Made by a program: the position numbers and the translations under genes
Part shown: piece after piece, positions 9,637-17,483 of the stretch
Numbering within the stretch: the first letter of the stretch is position 1
How the letters are laid out: every line of letters starts with the position of its first letter
Notes under the pieces: generated by a model
Told to the model about the DNA's origin: nothing
Seen by the model: the letters and a program-made list of their open reading frames with translations, nothing else
The model's database searches: none
NCBI RefSeq assembly: GCF_025751535.1
Contig: NZ_JAOWLC010000003.1
Span: forward strand, 1-64,000
Length of the DNA: 64,000 nucleotides
DNA from: Lentibacter sp. XHP0401
GTDB taxonomy: Bacteria; Pseudomonadota; Alphaproteobacteria; Rhodobacterales; Rhodobacteraceae
Direction of reading: 5' to 3'

Positions 9637-10242
9637 ATGGCAAAAACAATGAGCGGACAAAATCCCGTGATACCGAATGCCGAAGACCTTGCCACCTCGG
9701 CACGAGCCGCAAGCAAAGGCCGCGGCCTTCCTCCGGTTCATCTCTGGAATCCCCCACACTGCGGCGATCTTGATATCCGCATCGCCCGCGACGGTACCTG
9801 GTTTTACCTTGGCACACCAATTGGCCGCCCCGGACTGGTCCGGCTTTTTTCAATGATTCTGCGCAAAGATGGCGACGGCTATGTGCTTGTTACACCTGTC
9901 GAAAAAGTTGGCATAACAGTCGATGACGCCCCCTTTGTCGCCATTGACTTCGACGTTGAGGGCAAAGGCCGGTCACAGACCCTAACATTTCGCACCAACG
10001 TTGGCGATACAGTTTGTGCCGGCAAGGAAGCGCCTATCCGTGTCGAGCGTGACACCAAAACAGGCGAGCCTTCACCTTACATAACCGTGCGCGCAAATCT
10101 CGAAGCCCTGATTGATCGCAAAAGTTTCTACCGCCTTGTGGAAATCGGAACACACGAAGAGCACGAAGGCAGCCGCTGGTTTGGCCTTTGGTCGTGCGGG
10201 CAGTTCTTTCCTGTAATCCCTTCGGCTGAATTGATTGATTAG
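9637..10242 (+). CDS. DUF1285 family protein
   Basis: A 201-residue protein of the DUF1285 family, common in alphaproteobacteria beside MoxR operons. The family core is recognisable: PPVHLWNPPHCGDLDIRIARDGTWFYLGTPIGRPGLVRLFSMILRKDGDGYVLVTPVEKVGI. It has no signal peptide or membrane helix. The frame stays open upstream into the moxR gene, but translation most likely begins at the ATG at 9637 or the one at 9649, after the divergent moxR start. Function is unknown. It is convergent with flgI, whose stop lies 4 bases beyond its end. Confidence 0.85.
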   Translation: MAKTMSGQNPVIPNAEDLATSARAASKGRGLPPVHLWNPPHCGDLDIRIARDGTWFYLGTPIGRPGLVRLFSMILRKDGDGYVLVTPVEKVGITVDDAPFVAIDFDVEGKGRSQTLTFRTNVGDTVCAGKEAPIRVERDTKTGEPSPYITVRANLEALIDRKSFYRLVEIGTHEEHEGSRWFGLWSCGQFFPVIPSAELID

Positions 10243-10245
10243 GCT

Positions 10246-11349
10246 CTAATGCACGATAAACTCTGCATGAAGGGCACCCGCTGCTTTGATGCTTTTTAAT
10301 ATGTCGATCATATCTCGAGGTTGCACACCCAAGGCATTGAGGCCGGCAATTACCTCGGACAGCGTTGTGCCATCCGGCACTTCTGCAAGACTGATCCCCG
10401 GCTCCTCATCAATCGCAGCATTTGTGCGCGGCACGATCACAGTTTCCCCTTCCGAAAAGGGATTGGGCTGCACCACGATCGGCGCCTCCTGAATGCGCAA
10501 CGTCAATCCCCCCTGACTGACAGCAACACGCGATATGCGCACATCCTCTCCCATGACTATTGTTCCTGAGCGTTGATCAACAACGACCCGCGCGCGCCGC
10601 TCCGGGCGCACAAGAATATTCTCGATTTGCCCAATCGCATGTGCAGTCGAACGCCGTCCAGTTGATTTAACATCAATCTTCACGGTCCCCGAATCCAGCA
10701 TCACAGCAACACGCTTGCCAAAGCTACGGTTAATCGCCGTCTCTATCCGTCCTGCGGTGGTAAAATCGGCCTCCCGCAGAGCAAGGCGTAACGTGTCCAT
10801 GGACGCTAATTCAAATTCGACCTCTCGCTCCACACGTGCACCGGAAGGAATGACTCCCGCTGTCGGAACACCCTTCACAACACCGCCAGCATCGCCTTCA
10901 GCCGCAGCACCGCCGGCAATAATCGTGCCTTGGGCCACTGCGTAAATTTGCCCGTCCGCCGCATTTAATGGCGTCATGATCAGCGTTCCCCCAAGCAAGC
11001 TTTTGGCATCTCCGATAGCCGATACATTGATGTCTATAGTCGAACCAGCGCGTGAAAAGGCAGGCAGTTCAGCAGTCACAAAAACTGCCGCAACATTCTT
11101 TGGCCGATATTGTTCACCGCTTACGTTCACGCCCTAACGTTCCAGAATGTTCGACATGATTTCTTCGGTGAACGGCGCGTTCCTGATCCCGTCACCCGTA
11201 CCATTGAGTCCAACAACAAGCCCGTATCCGATAAGGTCATTACCCCGCACACCATCAAACTCGACAAGGTCTTTTATCCGCACATCACCGGCGGCTGCAG
11301 CCCCTAACCATGCGAAAAAGGACATGAAAAGCGCCAAAAGCCTGATCAT
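10246..11349 (-). pseudogene. flgI: flgI (flagellar P-ring protein) interrupted by an in-frame amber codon
   Basis: FlgI builds the periplasmic P-ring that acts as bushing for the flagellar rod. The reading frame spans 366 sense codons, the normal length, with signal peptide ([19 protein letters not shown]), the N-terminal block [19 protein letters not shown] and the rest of the family pattern to AGALHAEFIVH. Codon 72, at 11134-11136, is TAG instead of the expected hydrophobic codon (SNILER-stop-GVNVSGEQ). No base is missing and the frame continues exactly, so this is a point nonsense change, one base from TTG. A GTG two codons later (11128-11130) could restart translation, but without the signal peptide. 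True mutation and sequencing error cannot be told apart here. Confidence 0.85.
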
Positions 11350-12353
11350 TTCAAAAACCCCACGAGTGAAAGCTGTGATAGGCGCGATGTAGCAGTGTAG
11401 AGGCTTTCCAGCCTGAATTGTGTTTCTTCCAGTCGCACCACCGTATCGTATGGATCTGCCGAAAGAAGCCCGTTCCGTGCAATCTCAAGGCTTGTTTTCT
11501 GGGCTGAAAGCCGTGCTCCAGCTTCTTCGATCCGTGCCTGGGCATGGCCAAGTGTTGCCCGGGTGGCAGTCAAAGTATCGTTTGCCCCGATGCCCAGCTC
11601 GCCAGATCGCGCAAGCATTTGCGAACGAACTTCGCCCGTAAACCCTAGCGTTTTATCCTGAGACAAAACAGCCATCACCACCGCCTTCAGAGCCTCCCGA
11701 AAAACAACACCATCAGCCTTGATACTGAGATCAATACGTTCCCCATTTCCAAGTTGAAATGGCGCCAAATGATCTGCCCCACCCGCGTAAGCAACGCTAT
11801 CAAAACCGCCGCCGATATCAAACCAGCCGTCCAGAACAGCCTCAACACCCGCCAAAGTGCTCTGTCCTGAAATCCCAGTCTGCAGATCGGCAAGGATTGT
11901 CTCTGCGTCTTGCAGCGCTGTGCTGTCAGTTGCGCTTCCAGAAAATAATGAGCGCCCTCCGATAGCTGTATTGAGCGTAGAAATCACAGCGTCCATGGCT
12001 GAGCGCGCCGTTGCACCCAAATGTTGATGTGTCGAACTCATCCCTTGCGCGCCAAGGCTCAGAATTTCATGAGCCAAATTGCCAACCGTTTCTTGTAAAT
12101 ATCCAAGGCTCGCCTGCATTGTCGCAGTATAGCTTGCAGCTTCTTGCGTTGACCTTTCAAAAACATTGTTCAGTCGCATGTTGCGTTCGATATCCGTCAG
12201 GTAAGTGACATCGCCCCCCAAATGTTCGGTCACATCCTGCACCTTACCGCTGGAAAGCTCACTTGTGAGGCGCGCCATTTCGGTTTTCAGCTCAACGTTC
12301 TGGCGTCGCAGATAGACAGATTGTGCCAAATCACCAATCGAAAGTGTGCTCAT
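11346..12353 (-). CDS. flgL: Hook-filament junction protein FlgL
   Basis: A 335-residue flagellin-like protein in the flgL position between flgK and flgI. FlgL (HAP3) joins the hook and the filament. The coiled-coil N-terminus ([32 protein letters not shown]) and C-terminus ([51 protein letters not shown]) match the D0/D1 flagellin arrangement around a variable middle. There is no signal peptide, as expected for a type III export substrate. Its start overlaps the flgK stop by one base and its stop overlaps the flgI start by four. Confidence 0.88.
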   Translation of the reverse strand: MSTLSIGDLAQSVYLRRQNVELKTEMARLTSELSSGKVQDVTEHLGGDVTYLTDIERNMRLNNVFERSTQEAASYTATMQASLGYLQETVGNLAHEILSLGAQGMSSTHQHLGATARSAMDAVISTLNTAIGGRSLFSGSATDSTALQDAETILADLQTGISGQSTLAGVEAVLDGWFDIGGGFDSVAYAGGADHLAPFQLGNGERIDLSIKADGVVFREALKAVVMAVLSQDKTLGFTGEVRSQMLARSGELGIGANDTLTATRATLGHAQARIEEAGARLSAQKTSLEIARNGLLSADPYDTVVRLEETQFRLESLYTATSRLSQLSLVGFLK

Positions 12354-13807
12354 CAGATGGCTCCCATCAAGGCATTCATCATATCATCAACTGTCTGCAA
12401 AACCCGCGCATTGGCGGCATAAGCCTGTTCAATCAACATCAGCTTTTGCATTTCCTGATCAGAATCAACGCCATCCTCCATCAAGAACATCTCGGCCTCG
12501 GTCGCACGCGTCGCAGCAAAAGTAAGATCTTGCTCAGCCCCAAGGCGCTCTGCACCAAACTTACTTGTCAGAAGTCCCACAAGGCCCGATGCCGAATTTT
12601 CTTGCCCTGCATAACCGCCAGAAAGCGGGCTGCGTCGTGCGCTCAATACATCCGACATCTCTTGCAAAAGTTCTGCGTTGCCAACAGGTCCTGGCGCAGC
12701 TGCGCCCAAACCGTCACGCAACCGCCAGCTGGTACCACCTTGTGCACTGTCGACTGCGACATTCACTGTCAACCGCCCCGCAAGCCCAACTTCATTGGCG
12801 GGGTCGACGAAAGCGCCGCCATCCGTAAACAAACCCAGATCACCCGTTGCTCGCGTCGCATCAAGACCTGCCGCCTGAAACCGTTCCCCCAGATCACGCG
12901 CAATAGCGTCAAGTTCGCTTTGTGCTGCAACAGACGCCTGATCGCGAATTTCAAATAGCGCCGCAAGCTTGCCCCCCCGCAATGGGCCCTGCTGAGGATC
13001 AACCGAAACGTCAACGCCATTGATCGCTATGCCTGAAAGATGTCCGCCTTGCTCTGTCATATGCGGCACAATCGTATGCGCATTGGCAAACGAGAGTTGC
13101 GCAGCCGAGCCATCAAGTAAAAGCACGCCACCTGTGCTATAGAGTGCAACTCCCTGATTGGGCCTCCGCATTTCCTTCACAGGAATCCATTCTGCAATCT
13201 CGCTGATCAGTTTCTCCCGAATGTCGATCAAGGAGGAAACGTCTCGCTTGGCAACTGAGCCACCAGCAATTTGCACACTCAGTTCCTGTACTTGCACAAG
13301 TTTTGCATCAAGCTCGTTTACACCCGCAGCGATATTCCGGTCAGCCGCAACACGTGCATCTTGCACTCCTTGCGAGGCCGTGGCCAAAACCTGTGCAACT
13401 GTCTGAGCATCGCGGACAACCTGGTCCAACCGTCCCGATAAATCCGGGCGGCTTGCCGCCGACAGTAAAGAAGCCTCAAGATCAGCCATCTTTGCAGTCA
13501 ATGAACTTGCATCGTCTGGCGTTCCAACCAGTTGCTCGACCTTGCTGTAAAATCCAGCCAAACTGGCCGAGGCCGAGCGATCGGCTGTCGCCGTGCGCAT
13601 TTCAGACAAAATCATCGGATCACGAAACCGAACTGTTGAAACGACACTTACACCACCACCGCGTGCAATCTGGGCTTCAAGCTCAACATCACGCCGCGCG
13701 TAACCTTCAGTCATCACATTGGCCAAATTCGAAGAAACAACGCCCGCAGAACGCGACGCAGCAGTCAAGCCACTAATTGCATTGGAAAGAGCTCCAGATA
13801 AAGACAT
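12353..13807 (-). CDS. flgK: Hook-associated protein FlgK
   Basis: A 484-residue HAP1 protein that caps the hook and links it to FlgL. The N-terminal axial-family motif SLSGALSNAISGLTAASRSAGVVSSNLANVMTEGYARRDVEL is clear, and the C-terminus (QEMQKLMLIEQAYAANARVLQTVDDMMNALM) is the standard D0 helix. A GAGG ribosome-binding site lies a few bases before the ATG at 13807. It follows flgE by about 60 bases and is coupled to flgL. Shorter than enteric FlgK but within the alphaproteobacterial range. Confidence 0.93.
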   Translation of the reverse strand: MSLSGALSNAISGLTAASRSAGVVSSNLANVMTEGYARRDVELEAQIARGGGVSVVSTVRFRDPMILSEMRTATADRSASASLAGFYSKVEQLVGTPDDASSLTAKMADLEASLLSAASRPDLSGRLDQVVRDAQTVAQVLATASQGVQDARVAADRNIAAGVNELDAKLVQVQELSVQIAGGSVAKRDVSSLIDIREKLISEIAEWIPVKEMRRPNQGVALYSTGGVLLLDGSAAQLSFANAHTIVPHMTEQGGHLSGIAINGVDVSVDPQQGPLRGGKLAALFEIRDQASVAAQSELDAIARDLGERFQAAGLDATRATGDLGLFTDGGAFVDPANEVGLAGRLTVNVAVDSAQGGTSWRLRDGLGAAAPGPVGNAELLQEMSDVLSARRSPLSGGYAGQENSASGLVGLLTSKFGAERLGAEQDLTFAATRATEAEMFLMEDGVDSDQEMQKLMLIEQAYAANARVLQTVDDMMNALMGAI

Positions 13808-13867
13808 GTCACTACCTCGGTTTTCTAATGAAAAGGGCGCGCCGCATCATGCCGCGAGCCGAGCGGT

Positions 13868-15169
13868 TCATCGTTTGATATTTGCGGTTTCTTGCAGCAT
13901 CTCATCTACCGTCTGAATCACCTTGGCGTTAGAGGTGTAGGCCCGTTGCGTCTCGATCATTGCAGTCAACTCACCAGCCACGTCAGTGGTAGATTCCTCA
14001 CGCGCATAAGCCACTATATCACCTGTCGGACCATCGCCGGCATCCCATAGAAAATATGATCCGCTCTCGGGTGAAGGTAGATATGTCTGCTGATCAAGCG
14101 CGACCATACCGTTGGGATTTGGAAGCGACACAAGCGGGATTTGGTAGATCGTACGCGAAATACCGGTGTCAAAGAAAGCGTGCACAAGTCCGTTCTGATC
14201 AACCTCAACCGAAGTCATATTGCCTACAGGTGTCCCGTTTTTCGAAATTGAGACAGGAGCAAAGCTGTCTGAAAGCTGCGTCAGCCCATCAGAAGTGCCG
14301 ATCATACCAATGTTGATGGCCATCGGTCCGCCAGCGACCATCACTTCAAGGTTGCCCGTCGCAGGATCAAACACACCACCTGAAACAGTGGCAACCGAGG
14401 CCAAGGTGCCCCCCGCGGACCGACTGTCATCAAATGTCAGCGTGTATTCCCCGATGACTGCCCCCGCGCTTGCTGAATCACTGATCGTCATCGTCCATTC
14501 ATTCGACACACCCGCGCCAGGAACGGTGGGGCTAAAGGATACCGAGATGTTCTCTGACGTGCCCATATTGTCATAATACTCGATCGACAGTTCAGAGCTT
14601 GTGCCCGCCGCGCCGGCCTCTGTTGCAGTCGCAGGGAGGTTTACACCAAGGTCAATCGTCGTGGTTGGCTCGCCTGAGAACTGGTTCACATTCACCTGCA
14701 CTGGCTTCAACCCGTCAGATGTGTCTCGCGGGTAGGTTGGAATACTCCCGTCAGGAGAAGCGGGCCAGCCCATGAGAATGAGTCCTGCCTCGCTGCGCAG
14801 ATAACCACTTGAATCTGTTCTGAACGAACCGGTTGTCGCCAAAAGCATCTGCGGCTGTCCGTTGCCTGCATTCACCTCCGAATCGCGTGCCACAGGCAAA
14901 AGCCCGTTTCCACGAACAGCGAGATCAGTAGGGTTCGATGTCGCCACAAGCGCGCCGCGTTCGTCAATCAACCGCTGCGTTGTTGTGCGCACACCGCCTG
15001 CCGAATAGGTTCCGCCTGTAGAGGAGATCACCATGGAGTGAAAATCCGCCTCCATGCGCTTGTAGCCATACGTCGCCGAGTTTGCGATATTGTCCGAAAT
15101 CGTCGCGAGCCGCGTCGCATTGGCCGTCAAGCCTGCCACACCGGCATTAAGCGAAGAAGAAATTGTCAT
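13868..15169 (-). CDS. flgE: Flagellar hook protein FlgE
   Basis: A 433-residue hook protein. The N-terminus has the axial rod-hook motif (LNAGVAGLTANATRLATISDNIANSATYGYKRMEADF); the C-terminus has the matching helix (VAGELTAMIETQRAYTSNAKVIQTVDEMLQETANI). The domains between are rich in serine, glycine and threonine. I chose the ATG at 15169, preceded by AAAGG at a good distance, over an in-frame ATG 30 bases upstream, because FlgE proteins begin MTISSS-like. It stands between motB (upstream, 108 bases away) and flgK in the reverse flagellar operon. Confidence 0.92.
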   Translation of the reverse strand: MTISSSLNAGVAGLTANATRLATISDNIANSATYGYKRMEADFHSMVISSTGGTYSAGGVRTTTQRLIDERGALVATSNPTDLAVRGNGLLPVARDSEVNAGNGQPQMLLATTGSFRTDSSGYLRSEAGLILMGWPASPDGSIPTYPRDTSDGLKPVQVNVNQFSGEPTTTIDLGVNLPATATEAGAAGTSSELSIEYYDNMGTSENISVSFSPTVPGAGVSNEWTMTISDSASAGAVIGEYTLTFDDSRSAGGTLASVATVSGGVFDPATGNLEVMVAGGPMAINIGMIGTSDGLTQLSDSFAPVSISKNGTPVGNMTSVEVDQNGLVHAFFDTGISRTIYQIPLVSLPNPNGMVALDQQTYLPSPESGSYFLWDAGDGPTGDIVAYAREESTTDVAGELTAMIETQRAYTSNAKVIQTVDEMLQETANIKR

Positions 15170-15230
15170 GGATACGCCTTTCTGCTGCCTCAACCTCAAT
15201 CAAGCAGCAGTCTTAAGGCGTCACGCTTAA

Positions 15231-15257
15231 CACAGGCCTAACAAGCACAGGCCTAAC
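15231..15257. repeat. Tandem 12-bp direct repeat upstream of flgE
   Basis: CACAGGCCTAAC occurs twice, at 15231-15242 and 15246-15257, separated by three bases (15-bp period), in the motB-flgE gap. Each copy contains the palindrome AGGCCT. Next to it, at about 15213-15231, is an imperfect inverted repeat with TTAA arms. Placement 60-90 bases before the flgE start suggests a regulator site for the hook genes, but no known operator is recognised. Confidence 0.55.
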
Positions 15258-15277
15258 GTCTAAAATCCAACACAATT

Positions 15278-16123
15278 TCAACGATCCGTTCTTAACAAGA
15301 CAATCTCAAGCCGGTTGTTGCGCGCTGCCATCCGGTTCTCCACAGCGGGGGATTTATCCGCATGACCGGTCTGGCGCTTAATACGGTCGCGCTTGATCCC
15401 GCGTTCCTCCAGCATGATACGCATTTGGTTCGCCCTCTCCGATGAAAGGCTCCAAACAGGGTTATCAGCCAGCACCACAGGCTCCGCCTTGGTATGCGCC
15501 CCAATGGCAATGTTGTTTTCTGTCAGCAAAGTCACCCGCGCGATCACATCAGCAAGATCGCGCAATACAAAGGTCGGAACATCTGTGCCCACCTCAAACA
15601 GCGCCCTTTCGCCAGCGTCAAAAATCTCGATAATCATGCCCTCGTCGGTCACCCGCGTTACGATGTGTTTCATCGTCCCGTCAGAGATCATGCTCTCTCC
15701 ACCAAGTCCCATAAGCGCCTCTTCAATCTTCCGAAAAGCGGCCTCTGTATCTGCGGTTTTCTCAGAATCTTCTGCAACGCCCATTTCTCCACGCGCCTGC
15801 TGTGAGGCCGTGGGAAACTGCCTGCTCGCACCAGTACCCGTCTGCGGCAAAACCTCCTCCGAAAAGACAGAGTCACCCCCGAAGTTGCCATCGCCTCCGC
15901 CCGAAACCCGATTGATTGGTATCGTCGGACTGAAATAATCAGCCACGCCTTTACGTTGCTGTTCTGTTGTTGCGTTCAATAGCCACATCAAAAGAAAAAA
16001 CGCCATCATGGCTGTCACGAAGTCAGCGTAAGCAACTTTCCACGCACCACCATGATGCCCGCCGCCGACAACCTTCTTTTTTCTTTTGATGATGATTGGC
16101 GCCACATTGCTATGTGTGCTCAT
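15278..16123 (-). CDS. motB: Flagellar motor stator protein MotB
   Basis: Stator subunit that anchors the motor to peptidoglycan and carries the proton-binding aspartate. The 281-residue protein has the N-terminal plug/transmembrane signature GGAWKVAYADFVTAMMAFFLLMWLL, with the conserved Asp in YADF. A linker with NRVSGGGDGNFGGD follows, then a C-terminal OmpA-like peptidoglycan-binding domain (LSSERANQMRIMLEERGI, then AARNNRLEIVLLR). The ATG at 16123 follows a GGTGGAG site; the ATG 24 bases upstream has none. motA is not adjacent, so the pair is split. It lies downstream of a LacI-type regulator gene read in the same direction. Confidence 0.93.
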   Translation of the reverse strand: MSTHSNVAPIIIKRKKKVVGGGHHGGAWKVAYADFVTAMMAFFLLMWLLNATTEQQRKGVADYFSPTIPINRVSGGGDGNFGGDSVFSEEVLPQTGTGASRQFPTASQQARGEMGVAEDSEKTADTEAAFRKIEEALMGLGGESMISDGTMKHIVTRVTDEGMIIEIFDAGERALFEVGTDVPTFVLRDLADVIARVTLLTENNIAIGAHTKAEPVVLADNPVWSLSSERANQMRIMLEERGIKRDRIKRQTGHADKSPAVENRMAARNNRLEIVLLRTDR

Positions 16124-16210
16124 CTCTCCACCACCTTGTTTATTCACCCAGCACCAGAGCTACGCCTCAAGGCTTACCCAGCACTTAACAAAACAAGGCA
16201 ATTTCGTGAT

Positions 16211-17236
16211 CTATAAGGGCCGCATTGTGTCACCCGGTGCGATGCGCGGAGTGAGCACGACCTTTTCCTCAAACTGCGCACTTTCATCAGCCGAGCGCGC
16301 AAGGATAATCTCCGCCGCTTTCCGGCCAATCTCGGCACGGCACGCATCCATAGTCGCCAGCACCTTTGGCAAGCCCTGCAGAAGCTCAACCCCGTTAAAT
16401 CCCGCAAGCCCGATCCGGCCAGGCACATCAATCCCCGCCTCAAGGCAATAAAGCAGGCCGCCCGCACCGATCATGTCGTTTGAGTAATAAATGAAATCAA
16501 GATCAGGCGTGCGCTCCAGCACTGCCTTCGTCATCTCGCGCCCCTTGGCCAAAGCCGACCCACCTGAGTAAAACTCCTGATCCGCCATTTCGATACCCGC
16601 CTTGGCAAGCGCTTGCGTGAAGCCTTCAAAACGTTTTCGCGCGCGGTGATCCAAAGGCATCTTTGTCCCCAGAAAAGCAACCCTCTTATGTCCGGCAGCC
16701 ACAATCGCCTCACCCATCTTGCGGCCCGCCGCGCGGTGCGAAATCCCTACAGCCGTGTCTACAGGTTCACCGTCCACATCCATAATCTCGACAACAGGAA
16801 TGCCCGAAGCCGCAAGCATCGCCCGTGCATTGTCCGAGTGCTCAAGCCCCGCAATAATAACCCCCGAAGGCCGCCACGAAAGCATCTCGTAAAGCACTTT
16901 CTCTTCCTTCTCGGGCAAATAGTCGGTGATGCCCACAACAGGTTGCAACCCACTGTCTTCAAGCACCGAAGTCACACCCGTAAGCACCTCGGGAAACACC
17001 ATGTTTTTCATCGAAGGGATTATCACGGCAACAAGGTTCACCCGCTGGCTCGCCAATGCCCCTGCAATCTTGTTGGGCACATACCCAAGCCGCTTGGACG
17101 CCGCGAGTACCTTTTCCCGTGTCGTTTCCGAGACATCACCGCGGTTTCTGAGCACACGGCTCACCGTCATCTCCGATACCCCAGAGGCTTCGGACACATC
17201 CCTCAAAGTCAGGGGCCGAACACTGCGCTTCATCAT
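16211..17236 (-). CDS. LacI-family transcriptional regulator, gluconate-GntR-like
   Basis: A 341-residue repressor. The N-terminal LacI helix-turn-helix is RPLTLRDVSEASGVSEMTVSRVLRNRGDVSETTREKVLAASKRLGYVPN. A periplasmic-binding-protein-like sensor domain follows (VNLVAVIIPSMKNMVFPEVLTGVTSVLEDSG; IAGLEHSDNARAMLAASGIPVVEIMD). The pattern resembles E. coli GntR, the gluconate repressor, so a sugar acid is a likely effector (inference). Two adjacent ATGs (17236, 17233) follow GAGGG; the first is used. A half-match to the TGTTAGCGCTAACA-type operator lies about 30 bases upstream, suggesting autoregulation. Confidence 0.88.
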   Translation of the reverse strand: MMKRSVRPLTLRDVSEASGVSEMTVSRVLRNRGDVSETTREKVLAASKRLGYVPNKIAGALASQRVNLVAVIIPSMKNMVFPEVLTGVTSVLEDSGLQPVVGITDYLPEKEEKVLYEMLSWRPSGVIIAGLEHSDNARAMLAASGIPVVEIMDVDGEPVDTAVGISHRAAGRKMGEAIVAAGHKRVAFLGTKMPLDHRARKRFEGFTQALAKAGIEMADQEFYSGGSALAKGREMTKAVLERTPDLDFIYYSNDMIGAGGLLYCLEAGIDVPGRIGLAGFNGVELLQGLPKVLATMDACRAEIGRKAAEIILARSADESAQFEEKVVLTPRIAPGDTMRPL

Positions 17237-17265
17237 GTTGCAAACCCTCACATTGGTGCATCCTG

Positions 17266-17281
17266 ATGTTAGCGCACCCAC
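17266..17281. promoter_or_regulatory. Possible LacI-type operator half-site upstream of the LacI gene
   Basis: ATGTTAGCGC at 17266-17275 equals the left half of the ATGTTAGCGCTAACAT-type operators used by gluconate-GntR-like LacI proteins. The right half (ACCCAC) is degenerate. It lies 30-45 bases before the regulator start. Supported by one half-site only. Confidence 0.3.
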
Positions 17282-17347
17282 CTCAACCCCCGCAAGCGGC
17301 TTTGGGGCTGACACAGCCAACGCAAGCCGCTATGCACCTCCCCAAAC

Positions 17348-17424
17348 GGCCCCGTGGCTCAACTGGATAGAGCAGCCCCCTCCTAAGGGGCAGGTTGCAG
17401 GTTCGAATCCTGCCGGGGTCACCA
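17348..17424 (+). tRNA. tRNA-Arg (anticodon CCT)
   Basis: A full cloverleaf can be folded by eye. The acceptor is GGCCCCG/CGGGGTC (one G-T pair), the D-stem GCTC/GAGC with loop AACTGGATA, and the anticodon stem GCCCC/GGGGC with loop CTCCTAA, giving anticodon CCT at 17382-17384. The T-arm is GCAGG-TTCGAAT-CCTGC. The discriminator is A and the CCA end is encoded (17422-17424). It reads AGG codons. It lies between two leftward genes on the opposite strand; no integrase or attachment-site duplication is seen. Confidence 0.96.
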
Positions 17425-17483
17425 TTTCTTACAACTCTCTTGCGCAAGGCGTGGTCTTTTACCGCAAGCCTACCACAGTGCCC

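Noticed and set aside
15190-15240. CtrA-type TTAA-N7-TTAA box ahead of flgE
   Set aside because: The TTAA pair on the minus strand is separated by ten bases, not seven, so it does not fit the consensus.
17348-17424. tRNA-Arg as an integration site for a genomic island
   Set aside because: No integrase lies near it and no repeat of the tRNA 3' end was seen within the window; flanking genes look native.
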